Below are positions 1 through 14,258 of a stretch of 64,000 nt of DNA, piece after piece (position 1 is the first letter of the stretch; the number at the start of each line of letters is the position of its first letter). The translations under genes were made by a program, and so were the position numbers. The notes under the pieces are model-generated. The model saw only the letters and a program-made list of their open reading frames with translations. It was not told where the DNA came from and did no database searches. The DNA lies in contig WBMW01005650.1 in assembly GCA_013396635.1 (NCBI GenBank), positions 1,973,308 to 2,037,307 of the forward strand. Reading direction: 5' to 3'. Source of the DNA: Penelope pileata. Lineage: Eukaryota > Chordata > Aves > Galliformes > Cracidae.

Positions 1-1144
1 TTCCCAGTTGGATCCTTGACCACCTCAACTGGTGAACGGCCTTCGCTGTAGGGTGATGACTCTGCTCAAAGTGACATCAGCTCTATCCATTCCCAGCCCA
101 TAAGGTAAAGGGCAACTAATTTCCACCCTGTGTTGATGGTGCCTTCTTTTCCTCATCATACTGTCACAAATTAATGCTACAGTCCAGGTCAGTATTTCCT
201 CCCAGGCAGATGCTGAGGATGCTGTCATGCTGGAAGATTGTCACCAGCCTTTCCAAAATTGTTATTTGACAGGAGCTGTAGTAAGAAACAGTCATTGAAA
301 AGCAGCTGGAGGCCACTTCTTTGCCCAGGAAAGCAAACACCAAAAGCAACCACCAGTCCTCGTGCTGTTCTTTTGCCAGCACTTACCCGCTTTGCAAATA
401 TTCTTCTAATTCCTGCTTTTGCCAGCTTAACTACTAGTTTTCCAGACAGTATGATATCGAGAGCTTTACTAAAGTGCAGAAGTTCGTGTCTCAGTGCATA
501 TTTCTTCCTTCTAGAAGATCACAGGAACCCAGTGGTTAATTTGGGCTGCAATAACCCCATTCAGGTGCTATCACTTACAGCACTGGGAGGCAGCCAATGC
601 ACCTGATGCACCTGAATTTGTCTCTCCCTTATGCACCTGAGGTCAGCGGGAACTACATTCTGCTTTCTGCTAATAACTGAGAGCTTCAAGCTGCCTGGCT
701 GCTGGAGGCCCACGGGAAGGTTGCAGAAATTGGACAGGAGCTTCCTTTGCAAATTTATTAAAGGCTCTCCTGAATGTTTCACCTTAAGAAAATTTGACAA
801 AGCCACCTGGTTTAAAACCACAAAATCAATGTGCTAAGTGCATCAGTTATTGCTCTGGGCTGCTGCTCCTGTTAACCCCACCATCTTGTTTTCATCACTC
901 TGCACAGTGAGGCACTGATAGGGAAGGCCCACTGTTTTTAAACCCATGTCAATGGTCAGTCAGTAATTTAGACTGGCAAACGATCAGTAGAGGAAACATC
1001 ACAACAGCAGCAAGATCCTACAGCTGCAGCCCCATACTGCACTGTGCCCACAGCAATGCCCCAGTGCTGCTCTTCTCTTTGTTGTCCCTACAGCCTCGGG
1101 CCTGTGCTTGGAAGAGCTGTGCCCATGGTGTGGCACAGTCTAAT

Positions 1145-1414
1145 AGCAATAGGACGAGAAGGAATGGCTATAAGCTAAAAAAGGGGAGGTTTATGTTAGA
1201 TATTAGGAAGAAATTACTTACTCAGAGGGTAAAGTGGCTCTAGAAGAGGCTGCTCAAAGACGTTGTGCATACCCCATCCCAGGAGGTGCTCAAGGCCAGG
1301 CTGGATGGGTTCCTGGGCCCTGATCTGGTGAGTGGCAACCCTGCCCACAGCAGGGAGTTGGAACTGGATGGGCTCTAAGGTCCCCTTCAACTCAAGCTGT
1401 TCTATGATTCTGTG
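1145..1414 (+). mobile_element. CR1 LINE, 3' end fragment
   Basis: Reads like the CR1 3' region: an AATAGGACGAGAAGGAATGG-like start, GATATTAGGAAGAAATTACTT, the CCCAGGAGGTGCTCAAGGCCA stretch, GGATGGGCTCTAAGGTCCCC and a tail ending TTCTATGATTCTGTG. The copy is 5'-truncated, as is normal for CR1. Confidence 0.88.
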
Positions 1415-2811
1415 TGGGCTCTGTTGCTGCATAGGTTTCATTTTGCTTTTCTCTCCCTGGGGACCAGCGTGTGCTGTAGGAAGCTACACACCATTTTATT
1501 AGTCCTATTCCCAGCCGCAAAAACATCGAGCTGCTTTTAGATGAGCATGCTGTAATTTAATACCATCAGCACAGCAAACTCTGCGGAAATGGTGAGAAAC
1601 ACAGACCCAGCCGAGATCCCCATGGAACCCACCCACAGCCTCCCCAGCGCCAGCAGTCAGCTCCGCAGCATCCCTGCAGCAGTTTGATTCCCATCATCTG
1701 CCCCATTCCCATCCCACCTCGTTCCCTGCCCTTGGTTAATGATCTGATTTTGTGTGTTATGCGTTCAAAATGCTCCCTGGCGATAAATGTTTAATTTTTT
1801 TCGCTCGTAGCACCTTTGTGAAATATTTATGATCACTAGATGTCACTGTAATTTTACTGTCTCCAGCCCTTCCGAGCCCACATGATTCCCCATGCCCTCA
1901 TGCGCTCACTTTCAAACCCTCTTGCAGGATGCATTAGTGATGAGCCAGGCAGCCAGCTGCTACCTCAGCTCGGGGCATCCTGCGGTGGGAACACAGAGCG
2001 TGCCTTGCTCCAGGGCTTGCCTGCATTCCCCCAGAGCTGCAGTTAATCGCACAGGTGTTAGCAGCCCAGAAATGTCTGCAAGAACATCTTTCACTTGCCT
2101 TTAAAGATTGCCAGAAAATACATTTCTTCCAGGTCAGCTCAAGCGCACACTCTCTATTTCCCTAAATTGTTCCTATGATTTCTCTGTTGCACACCACTTT
2201 CAGTATATGACAATTTGAGTATTATAGGCCATGCTCCCGCGTAGACATGGGAATTTTTTTTTTTTAATTGAAAAAAACCCCACCACTGAAATGAGTGGGA
2301 ATACTTGTGCATCAACCATTTGTCCCTGTCCAGTGAGGCTGCCTGGTTCAGAGGGGGATGCACTCACCCTGTACACCGGGTCCTGCTGGGGAACGCAGGA
2401 CTTCCAAGAAAAATCCATTATCCGGAGTGCAGCACAAAGGCTCCTGATGCAGAGCTGGTAGCTGAGCCTGAGGAAGCAAAGCTCTTTGCTGGCATCTTTT
2501 GGTGAGCAAGGAGAAGGGAGCTGAGGGTCCGGGTTCCCTGCTGCGGCCGGGAGAGCTTGGTGGTCAGGGAAGGTGAGACTTTGGTTTTCTCTCTGTAGCA
2601 AATGAACAAATCTGGGGGAGGAATAAGGGGAAAATCAAATCCTTCTGGACGAGGAATCGCTGCCACAGCTGCAGGTGTTGGAGGGAATGAGCGCTGGGCA
2701 GAGCAGCACAGAAAGGCCCAACAGCTTTTGTTGCTGCCCCTTTCACCTGCCCACCAGCATTAGTGCAACAGCTCAGCTGCTCAAACGCATTACGTTCTGG
2801 TATTGATGCTG

Positions 2812-3130
2812 CCTCGCTTTTGATGAGCTTTTCTATTTGGAATTCATTATGAAGAGCCTAAACGAGCAATGATGCTTCTGGATGAGCACTTTATTTTTCT
2901 GTGGAGTCACCACAGGAGCTTTGTTGATTCCCCCAAGGTCAAGCTCCCTTCATCTTCTCTGCCAGCCATGGCATTTTATGCTTAAATTTCCTTTGAATTC
3001 TGTTGATTAGTTGGAGCGAGCGAGTGCTTTGGAAACTCTCCACTCCAAGTCTATCCCAATGTGATGCACCACATTTTGCATAATGAGTAAGAGCTACGCA
3101 CAAATCAGGAGCTGAAGAGAGTTTTCAAAG
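2812..3130 (+). repeat. Diverged repeat, copy A
   Basis: Shares ordered blocks with 7387-7735: CGCTTTTGATG, CACTTTATTT, a GGAGTCACCA-like block, TTCATCTTCTC, CCTTTGAATTC followed by TTGATTA, and GCATAATGAGTAA. The offset between copies drifts from about 4,574 to 4,597 bases, as expected of homologous DNA with small indels. The family is not recognised. Confidence 0.55.
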
Positions 3131-4992
3131 TGTTGCCACTGAATTTAGAAAAATGTTAGGGCTACGCTGCTAATCCCAAAAATGAATGGGAACCTTGTCC
3201 ATACAACCATGCCTGTGTCAGGGGAGTGACAGGTGGGCAGAAGTAGCTCCGTGCTAATTGGAGACCCATTAGTCCTGGGTTAAAGCTAACACAAAGTCTA
3301 CAGTGCTTTGCCTGGGACAGGAGGAGAGGTTTTGGGAAGTATTGGGGGCAGCACCATAACCTGAACCCTACCCCTTGTTTTGCACTTGTCAATGCAATTA
3401 TGCCAGCCCTCTCTTGGGGTTCCTCCACCAGGAGCAGCACTGGAGAGACTTTAATCAAGATAATTGATAAAAAAGATGAGGTAGGATAGAGAAACCGAAG
3501 GACTGAAGTGGCTTCGTAATGAGAATGACACCCTGGATCAAGGCCTGTATTTATAGCAGGCTCTTCTCAAGGAATTCAGGCTCTTCTTAAGGAATTTTAT
3601 GAATTTTCTTATTTGTTTTGAAGGGTTATAAATTATCCAGGAACCTGAGTGTGCATACATATAAAGTGTTGAAGCAGTTCAATTAAAGGTGGGACAACTT
3701 TAAGCCCCATTAAACATGGGCAGCTCCCTGCACATAAAATCTCTTGTCAGGCCACTGACTTATTTCTATGTAATTTGAGTCAATCAGGAACCCTTGGAAT
3801 ATAACCCAACATAAATAATCATCAATACTAAGTGAGGGACTGCATATTAAGAGCTTACACTCGTTTCTTTTCACTGGTTGAAAAAAACAGGTTAATATTA
3901 CAGGGAACACAACTCAAAAGCAGACTGAAGCTATGTGAAACACCCTTACACAGGCATTAGCGTAAATCATATTTTTAAACTGATTTAATTGCTGTTTACC
4001 CAGCAGTACCCCAGAAGACTGACTCGAACAATGCAGTGCCATGAATTCATAGCACAGATTAGTTAAAGCAGATGGTGAGCCCGTGTGGATGTGCTCCGTC
4101 AGAGAAAACACAGCCATAATTGGATTTATTTTAATTCACTTATACTTCGACTACAGGAGAAATGCTAGTAAAGTTTCTCATGCGGACAGGCCCTGAAGTC
4201 TGGGCTTTCAGGGAGCTGCTGCTTTCCTTGCTCACTACTCTATGTTGAAAATTGTTGAAAAATAACACTTAGTCACTTTTAAATAATAATTAACCCCCAG
4301 TCTTAAAGCCTTTACTCATGGTCAGATCTTGCTGCCTCAATTCACTCTGACTTTGTGCAGAACCACCACCACCAAAGAGGCACAATGGGGCTGGCTTGCA
4401 GCTCAGACACCTCTGCACAGCTCACCTAAGGGCTTTGTGAAGCCACCAGAGGATCTGGGACCGAAGCCACATGCCATCCGCAGGTGACAGTCGTGCATGG
4501 CTCCTCCTGGGACTTCCCTCCTGAATTCAGTGCTTCAGTGACATTTCACACAACCTGGCATTAAAGAGACCACAAAAAAAAGTGTTCTTTATAGCAATAT
4601 TTAAGATAATCTTTATGAGTGAAATAGCTCAGCTCTAAACAGTTAAATGAATACTGAATAAAATGGCAGCCATAGAGACCTGCTATCTTAAAGCCCCAAT
4701 ATCTCCTCCCAACCACAAAACCTGTCAGACAGATTCTCCCGTTTCATCACAAACCAACACGACTTCTTGAAAATTAATTTGCTTTTGCTTGCCCTGCTTG
4801 CAGTCATTACTTGAGTTCTTGAGAGTCTGCAAACATGCTTGAATTAAATTATGGGACTGGTCACATAATTACATCCTGTACAGTTTAAATTCATTATTTG
4901 CTCCATTTTAATGTCCTGGCTTTGTGCACAGCATGCTTAGACGTCCAGAGCATTGGTATTCTCACCCCTTATGCCACTGTGAATTCCCAGCA

Positions 4993-5008
4993 GCCACTAG
5001 ATGTCACC
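4993..5008 (+). promoter_or_regulatory. Weak CTCF-like motif
   Basis: GCCACTAGATGTCACC matches the CCACTAGATGGCA core apart from the GG step. Related words occur at 1834 and, more weakly, at 8155. Confidence 0.25.
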
Positions 5009-7386
5009 ACGATTTTACTTGCTTTCTAGTCTTTACCCAGCTCATAAAGTTAGCACAGTAAAATAATAACTTATTAATAATGCACAAAAATATTCATGTA
5101 TGATAACAAACTCTGAGCTTAGAGGAAAAAGTGACCCAGACTCCTGCTTTTGTGCATGCCATCTGTGAGAGGATCCATCCTGTACAGAGCTGTGTGACTT
5201 TAATTTGTCTCTCGATAGCAAAATGATAGTTTGATGTCCTGATGATCCAATTTCCCCAGCTAGGCATCAAGCTAAAATTACTTTTTTAAATACATTTATC
5301 AGAGCTCTACTTAATTCTCCAGCCTCACTGGCTTTAAAATTATCCCCCCTCCCTCAATAATCCTGCTGGAGAGAAGCAGCTGACAGTGAGCTGCATCGCC
5401 TGGGAGTGAAGTGGGCAAGGGAAGAGGCAGTGAGGAGATGAACCAAATGGCTCTACCTGCAAAGAAATCAGCAAAGCCACTTCTGGGAACCCCTCTGTCT
5501 CCAAAACACCTGAAGCTGTAGGAAAACAAAAGACTCGGTGATCAGAGCAGCTGACATTCATTTTCCTTAACCTTCACTGGTTAACTATTAACCTGTACCA
5601 CACCATTCATAATCTGGAGGATAAGGATTAGAAATTGTGTGCATAATCCCGTGAAGCTCCACTTTGTCTTTCACCTCACAAGCACGAAGTCATGCAGATG
5701 CCATGCAGAGGTGGGATTCTGGGCCCAAGAAGATGCTTGTATACTGTCATCCCCTTCTCTTACCCAAAAATCCAGCAACATACAAGCCCTTCAAAATGAC
5801 CTGAGGCTAATAACTCATGTTCTAAATCATGCAGTAATTTGTCAGGTCACTGTGAGATTGCTTGACTCTGGGTAAGCCCTGAATGACATAAATTAGCATA
5901 TTCTAAGAGGGACCCTTTTTTACATGTCCTTCAGGATTTCCCAAGCCAGCCCTTAGCAGGGATGACAGCGATCTTCCCTCTGCCCACCCCATTTATGCCC
6001 TGTTTTTTCTCCCAGAGCTAAAGGTATATCCCCCCACAGCAACAACGACTGGGGGTGCCCGTGTCTGTTTTAAGGCTCATTCTGTGCCTCCTACAGCACA
6101 TACTCTTTCAACCTATGGTTCGCTGTCTTCCAAGAAAAGAGAAACAAAACAGACTTTACCTCCCTCTCTGAAGACAGCTTTTTCAGTCCAGGGTTATTTT
6201 CTTTTTTGCTTCAGGACACATCATATATTTAATACAAGAGAAAATATGACTGGCTCAGAACTTCATCCAAAAATGACAAGTCCAAAAAGTATCTCAACTT
6301 AGAAATATTGCTGCCTGGGTTGTTAGTTGGAGGTCTGGTGCGTGATTACTTCTTCCAGCAGTGCTGCTGTACTTGGAATTAATTGCAGCTCGTGTACTTT
6401 CTGCAGAGAAAAGGATGAAACACATTATGCATTTTATCAGTACTTCTTGCACAAATATAAAAAGAGCAAAGGTTGCTTATTTTAATTTCTTTCATGTAAG
6501 TATGTCTGTAACTGTCACTTTGTAACTCACTACTGATTATGAAGTTGATGCAGGTTACCTTTAATTTCAGAGTTTTCCTTAGGAAGCAAGTAACCTTCTT
6601 CTAGGATTAAGAAATTCATTTAAATTTCAAATTACCTCTTTTGACAAAATATCTTCAGTTCTCTCTGATAGTAAAACACGTACAATACCCAGTGGAACCG
6701 GGCAGATCTCGCTTCCATAAAAAAGACAAAAAGAAGTGCAGATCTATGTAGGTCAAAGTCTTTCATGTCTCACTTCCTGTAATTCTCTGTTTTCTTGCTT
6801 CCCACACTGCCCTGCTCAACAGATAGAAGATCACCTGGCAGGCAGGGTAGGTGGTCCCACACCCACATACCCTGCTAAGAAGAGGTGACGGGTGCCTTCC
6901 TATATGCTGAGCACACTGCTGGGTGAGAGTGGCTGTTGTTGGGCTAACCTCTGCCCCAAGCACCACTGGAAGGTCCAGGAGGTGATCACCTCAGCAACCT
7001 GCTAGGAAGTCCAATTCACAACCAACACTTCAAAAAAAAAAAACACAGCTGCGATGACCACAAATGAGCATTTCCTTCTCCAGTAGATCCCCCTGACAAA
7101 ATCCAAGTGTCTTAATGCCAGGTAGATAAAAGCATTTGGGGGTCCAGCTTTCCTGAGAGCCCCAGTCCCCTGGGCACTTTGGCCTCCCCAAAGCCAGTGT
7201 CAATGTGCCCGATGGGTGCTGTGACGGTAGCTGGTGCAGAGGCACCACCACTGCCATGAATAATGCAATGGAGCAATGGCATCTCGCTATTTCTCTGCCT
7301 TGTTAGTCTAATACCACTTATTTAACTTGTCTATTTGCATTAAGCCCGACACCTTGGATGCCCTGATGTATTTTATGATACTTTCT

Positions 7387-7735
7387 TGCTTTTGCTTTTG
7401 ATGGTCCTGCTTGTGATTCAGCATACAGTACCTAAGTAATCAATATTCTGTCTGGTTGGACATTTTATTTATCAACAGAGCCACCATATGAATTCAGTTG
7501 CTTTCCTGGAGGTCACACATTTTTCATCTTCTCCATGAGCTAAAGAAAATTGAAAGATTTAAACTCCCTTTGAATTCCTTTGATTAACTCAGGGAAAATA
7601 TCTCACTTTTTTTCCAACTCAGAAGCAGAAATGTATTCTCTATAAATCTGCCTCATTTTGACACATTGATCTCTGCATAATGGGTAACACCAAGTGTTCA
7701 GGCATAAACTAGAAGATGAAGGAAGCTGTGGAAGG
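7387..7735 (+). repeat. Diverged repeat, copy B
   Basis: Counterpart of 2812-3130, in the same orientation and order: TGCTTTTGATG, CATTTTATTT, GAGCCACCA, TTCATCTTCTC, CCTTTGAATTC plus TTGATTA, and GCATAATGGGTAA. It has no CR1 features or obvious ends. Confidence 0.55.
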
Positions 7736-10700
7736 GTTATGAATGGTGCTGTTATCGGTTCTCATCAGCACATACTCGCATTCTCTGAGTGAGATTTAAA
7801 GAAAGAAAAGTAAAATCAGTAAGATCTGTATAATTAGCTGTGGAGGAATTTGGGAACTGCACCTTTGTGGCAAGAAAACACCTACGCTGCATCAGTAAAT
7901 ATTACACAATGTTACGTACTTACATCAGTATCACCCCCTCAGCTGGACTGAATTCAGTCTGCACAATGCCATCGCTTCCATCGTGCTGATTTAAAAGCAA
8001 GAGGAAGCTCATAGCTTCTCAGACACAAGAGGAAGAGAGCAGCTGGAAGCAAAATTTCAGCTCCTTTGCACCTCAGCTCCGCAGTGCCTCAGCATGCAGG
8101 GGCAGAGACAGCAACAGAGAAACCCGATGACTACACCGACAATTAATGTTGGATCACTCTCATGTGATTTTTTACTGTCAACTCCTATGAGGCTTTTTTA
8201 CTTTGCAAAGTTTTAAAGTCATATTTTTATCTTCCACGTAAAGTTGCATCATTTAAAATAAAAGCATGTCACAAAGCCCATTTAGTTAAGCAGGTATATC
8301 CCTATACACTTGCATTTGGTGAATTGTTCCTAGTTATTGGATTTGATTCAGAATTGGTTTAAGATTAATTAAAGTAAGCCAGTCTCTCAGCTCCTCACCA
8401 CTTGCACGTGTCTAACTAAATTAACTTGATGTGGAAAGCAGTGTGAGGTTCAGACAGGGCAGAGGTTAAGATGTGAAGGGGCAGCAAGAGTCGCTGCACT
8501 CTCAGCAGACCAGGGCAGGCCCATCAGATCCATCAGTGCCACGTGGAAGGATTAAAGCAATCCATAGCACCATGGCCCTGGGCCCCCAGCTCAGCACAGC
8601 AGCCACCATCCATCTCACCTCCAGCTCCCACTGCTCTCTGCTCACTCCATCATCTCAGATCAAAACATTTGCTATCTCTCCTCAGCTGTGTCCCCCGTGG
8701 ACTGAAGAAACCGTTTTCTAGCCACAGCTTCCGATAAGAAATTTCTGGAGATAAAGACAGACCAACACATCCTGCAGCTCCCTCTAAGAAATGAATTAGA
8801 TTGGATAGAAATTACTTGTTCTGACCTCTGGGCCCAGCAGGCAGATGGGTGTGAGCATCCCCAAAGCGCTGTCCTGCAGCACTCCACTTCTGGGCTCTTC
8901 TCTGCTCTGTTCGAGCCTTCTCGTGCTGCATTGGCGTCTCCAAACATCTCCACACAGCAGCAGTGATTTGGGCAGCAATGAACACAGAGATACATCTTTG
9001 CAGCATCTGTTGAGGCGTTCAGTTTTGTTCCTGCGCTGCAGTGACTGAGGGAGCCGGGGCTGGCCAAGAGCAATCTGCAAACAGTTTTCACAACAAATTG
9101 CACCTCAGAAAATAAGAGTGCTGAATCCTTCCCTGGTGGGGAAGCAAAAGCAGCTCCCGGCTTTCATGACTCCATGCAGCCAGAGGTGCTGTGGCCTTGA
9201 GCAGGAATGGCTGCACAGGTGCCATTTGGCTCCCAAGACCTTCAGTGGCCACCTGGCTTTGTAGCCACCTGATTTGGTGCCACTTGGGTAAGATGGCTGG
9301 CTTGCAATCAAGGAAAAACTCAAGAGGACCAAAGCTACCTGTGGGTGGTGGCATCCCAGCAAGCAGAGCAAGGTGACCTTCATCTTGTAGAATGATTGTC
9401 TGGTAATCTTTAGGAATGTTTTTTTAAGGGATGGTCCTTTACTGTGTTGAAATAAAGCCTTCCACTGAACCCTTAAAAAACATCTCCTGGTGAGCTGACT
9501 CACAGCTCCGTGAATCATCGTACATTCAATCAATCAGCAGCTTCTTTCTTTTTTTTTTTTTTAAACAGCTATTGATGTTGTATGTTATTAGTTTCTTGGC
9601 ACCTTTTACTAGGCTTTCATCAAAGCAAAATGCTGATGCAATTAGCAAAGGATATCAATTTATGCAGCAATTCACATTATCCCTCAAAGCTTCATTAGCC
9701 TCAGAAACTAAGGCACTGGAGAGAAAATTTGGGAAAGTGCTCTGCTACCTTCTGCAGCTCAGCCCATCTGCGCTGCTGCCGAGCTGCCGCACCGCGCATC
9801 CCTTCGGGGCTGGGGAAGGAGACTTGGCAGCACCCGGCTCCAAGCACTGGCGGGTGAGGGCAGTGGCTGGGTTCTGTCCCATCCACCCCAGTCCAACCTA
9901 CTCATGTATTTTGCACAGGTCCAAGCCATTCTGTGGGACTGGGCATACTACACCCAGGCTCAGAGTCACTGTGAGGTTTTTCAAGAGGGGAAAAAGGAAA
10001 AACTTAATTTCGGTCCCAGGGACACTCCAGAGCCTCTGCCTATGGGTAATGCTCTGCTGCCATAGTGTTGTGCTCTAACCTCCTTGTGCTTCTCCTCTTG
10101 TTCCCTACAAACACTCCTGAGGTCAACAAGGCATTGTAATTGCCCCATTACTTCCAAGAAAAGCCAACTACATCAGCAGATGCTGGTGGGATGGAGACCT
10201 CACTTAGCTGCCCTTTTGCCAGGAAGATAATTTGGTCTTTACAACTCTGAACACAACCATCTCTTTATACCTGTCATATTTGGTCTCCAGATCTTTTTCT
10301 TTCCTTTTTTTTTCATACTTTCAGCTGAATAATTTTTATTATGTTGATCCATGTAGGCATCTGCCTCTCCACAGCACTGAATACAAGCCTTGCCCTTGAC
10401 CGCACAACATAATGAAAGCCTTTAGGTCACAGCTTTTAGAACACTTGATATTGCTTTTTCTTTATGAACAGAATAAATAATGTTAACCTCTCTGCTAGTG
10501 TAGAGCAAAACAGAAAGGAAAAAAAAGGCTGTCGGCGGCTCCAGGTGCATGGCTAGTATTGGACTTGGAGGATTTCAAACCCATTGGCTAGCTTGCACAA
10601 CTTGACAAAAAAATTAACTCATCTCCCAATTAGCTGAATAACTAAAGTCTATCATCAGATGTCCAGGTATCTCACTCGTGTCTGGTGTAAATCCAGAGAG

Positions 10701-13700
10701 AGTCATGGCTGATGGCAATTTTGCACAGACCCCATCCTAAGGATGGCCACCAGCTCTTCATCTCCCACACGCAACTCTCCCACACTATGAGAGCACAAAC
10801 GCTCTGTGCTGGGCTGGTTCGCCTTCTGTAAGCACCCCTGTCTTCCTGAGGAAGAATCATTTGCATTCTATACAAACAACTGTCCAGCTGCAAGTAAAAA
10901 AGTGCAAACACAGGGTATAGGTTAAGTAGCCTTGTTCTCCAGATGCCTTCTGCCTCAGCTCACGTGGCCAGAAGCTGGCCACAACATTCATTAGAAGACC
11001 TTACCAAATGGACAAGGAAAGCGAATGTGCGCCTCTGGGAAGGTGCCATCTCATTTCCCATGTTCTGCAGGAGCACCATCAATTTCTTATGCCTTCCTGG
11101 GTGGATAAGTTCAATTCCCAGGTGGCAAAAGCTGCAACAGTCCTGATCAGAGCAAAATGAACAACATAGATAACTTTCGTACCCACTCCTCAAGGAGCAG
11201 CATTCCCTCTCAACAGATCCAAGGGAAACAAAAAGAATATGGTGTATATGTTCCTACACAGAGATGTCTAATACCTCCCATTAAAAGAATAAATGTGTTC
11301 TGAGGCAAAGACTACCTCTTATTTATTACTCTCTTCCACATCCTTCCAACTTCTTGCAATTTTCCAAGATGAAAGAGGTTAAAAAAAATGACAATGTAAT
11401 TAATTGTGCTATTTCACATGTCCAAAACAGCATGAATTATTGTATTTCTAAATTTTTTAGCAGCTTGGAACACAGCAGGAATTCACAGAGAGTTTTTTGA
11501 CTGAACCTTTCCATTTAAATTGACTGTTTTCTTCTGCCTTCATGCTTGAACATGCATGCAAGCCTAACTGCTAAAAAAACACAATGTTATTGCTACGCCG
11601 GAGGTGAGAACAGCGTGGTGCTAGCGGCATTAGCATGTGCCTTTGAAGAAGTGCACTCAGTTCCAGCTCTCATGTTTTATGTGAGCTCAGGTACATCTCA
11701 TGCAGCCAAAATTTAGAAGTAGTCACATGCCTCAAGGTGAAGGACAGCATCCCCTGGGACTCATGGGCAGGAACTGGGAACTCACTTCTCTGAGGCTCTG
11801 AGTTGCAGGCTCCCAAGTCATCTTAACTTATTTGAGATTTTTGGCATGCACAGACCTTTAATTTAGGTAGATCTTAAATTTAATTAAAGACTATTTTTTG
11901 AAGAGGAGGCAGAAGGAGCAGCATGCTCTGGTAGAAACAGCAGATCCCAAGATGTCTTAATGTCTATGCCACGGTCAGGTCATCCCTTGGCCTGCCTGGG
12001 ACTCAAAGTTCTCAGAAGAAAGTAAACCCCACTCTCAGCACCTTGCGGGGGAAATGATGGATCTGCTTTACACTTTTCTGAATCTTCACAGCCAAGATAT
12101 GCTTCATGTTCATTTGGATGGCCAACCATCACTCGCTGACCACCATATGGCCATCTTCACAGACATCCATCGCTTTTGGCCAACCACAGTTCTACTTTGC
12201 CATAGCCAAGTGGTGCTTCTGCAGGAAGAAGAGAATACCAGGCGTTGCAAGAATGTGATCACACTGTAATTTCCACTCTAGCAGCCTTTTCAGCTATTTC
12301 TTCATGACAGATGGCAGATTGCACACAACTATCGCATCTCCTGCTTAACTGCAGAACAACTTGCCCTTCTGTCTGCATTAACTGTCGTTGTGCAAGCCCT
12401 CTGTGGCAGCTGCTGTGAAATTATGGAATATTAAGAGGCTGCCATTCATATTTCTCTGAATCTCTTCAGAATTGATAAAACTTATTTTTCTGGATAAGAT
12501 CAAGCCTCCTGGAAGAACAAAAGTCAGAGACGGGTAACCAGGGAACTATAATGGCAACATGACGTCTTGGAGAGAAACTCAGTCTCCCCTAAGTGCTTAA
12601 TTACCTTCCAATAACAGGCTGCATGTGCAAACATCTTCAAGAAACGTGTCTATTAACGACTGAACTCACACCAGAGTCTGGTGTAAAGGATAACTCTCAC
12701 TGAAAAATGCAAAAGAGCCACCAAAGATGGGAGTCTCATAGGGACAAGAGGGCAAATATGAAGGGGGAATCTTGGTCTGACAAAGTTCCTAGAGAAAATG
12801 AAGTTATGCTTCCTCTAATTAAAAAACATGGCCAGGCAGTCATTAGATAAGAAGTGAAAAAGTTTCAAGGTAAAAAATTGAATCAGTTTAGATGCACTTA
12901 AATGAAGACATTGACATATCACAAATGAAGTGAGACACTTAATCTTTTTCGATGGGGATCTCTCCAGCAGCTACAGCCTGAGGGGTGTTATGGGCACAAA
13001 GAAGGAAACCGAGGGCCTACTGTCAAGAAAGGATTAGGTGAGGAAAAGGAGAGACTTCTCTCCATCTTAGTGTCACTGAGTTAAGAACAGGTTCCCATTT
13101 CCTCACATCTTGGGGGTTTGTTTGGAAGGGAGGTTGATTTGGTCTGGTTTAATTGATATCTGTGTAATCTATTCAGACGTTATGAGCAAAGAGCTAAGTC
13201 CTGCAGAGGAACTGAAGAGCTTCAAGCCTTTTGTGTTTCCCAGGTGAACATGAGATGACCACAAAATAAGAGGCTGCTAATGCTGTGGCTTGGTTTCCTC
13301 CCCTTATGGTGCTTTCTTGTTGGAACTGATGAACGAGGGGCCCTGGCAAGGCTCTGGACAGGCATCGGCATGGCTTCATTCGCTTATCCTGGGAAGATTG
13401 CACAATTTCTTCTGAATTACATATGAAATATGATTTCATTTGCAAATTCAAGCCCTGTATTTTTTTTTGCATGGACACTGTTATTTGCAAGGATCCAGAT
13501 TTTAATCAGAACATCCTGTGAATCCCATTCTACGAGTTTCTGGCAGTAAACATTTAGTCAGGGTGGAAATGTTAGGTGCCTCAGCTCGCTGGATTCAGGT
13601 GCAGGAGGGGAGGTTGGGTGGCTGCAATAGGTTACATGGTTGGCACTTCTTTCCTTAGCCCAGACAGAAAATTTGCAGAGGTAATATCTGTTGAAACTAA

Positions 13701-13944
13701 TTAAAGTTTGAAGTTACGACAGTGTGTACGGCTTACCTGTTTGCCACCTCCACAGCTCATTCAAATTGGCTCCTGCTGCTTTTATCACTAGATTTATGTT
13801 TGAGTGAACAAGCACCAACTTTTTTAAAAAGAAGCCCAGACTTGCGTATCACACGCTACATCCTACAGACCTATGCAGACAGTGAAAATTAACTACTGCC
13901 AGTCTGAATCTCATATCAGCAACTGGACGCTCATCCAGTCCCAA

Positions 13945-14258
13945 AAATGCTCCCTACAGCTCCCTGAAAGGAGGTTGCGGTGAGGTGGGGGTTGGCCTCT
14001 TCTCCTGGGTGACAGTGATAGGATGAGAGATAATGGCCTTAAGGTGCACCGGGGAGGTTCACGTTGGGTATTAGGAAAAATTTCTTGGTAAGAGTGGTCA
14101 GGCACTGGCACAGCTGCCCAGGGAGGTGGTGGTGTCACTGTCCCTGGAGGTGTTCAAGAAATGAAGTGCGTCACTGAGGACATGGCTCAGTGGGCGTGGT
14201 GGGGACGGGTTGGGGTTGGACTAAATGATCTTAGAGGTCTTTTCCAACCCTAATGCTG
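13945..14258 (+). mobile_element. CR1 LINE, 3' end fragment
   Basis: Starts near CTACAGCTCCCTGAAAGGAG, then TGAGGTGGGGGTTGGCCTCT, GGAGGTGTTCAAGAAATGAA and GGGTTGGACTAAATGATC, and ends in CTTTTCCAACCCTAATGCTG. This is a longer and well preserved CR1 3' region. The 75-codon open frame on the opposite strand is a by-product. Confidence 0.9.

Larger units (their letters stand above)
1..13944. other. Intergenic, downstream of HSD17B2 (far part)
   Basis: Apart from the CR1 copy at 1145, the diverged repeat pair and simple A/T runs, I see no gene. Open frames are short, lack splice context and match no family I know. From synteny MPHOSPH6 would be expected further left, on plus; I could not find its exons here. 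Confidence 0.6.
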
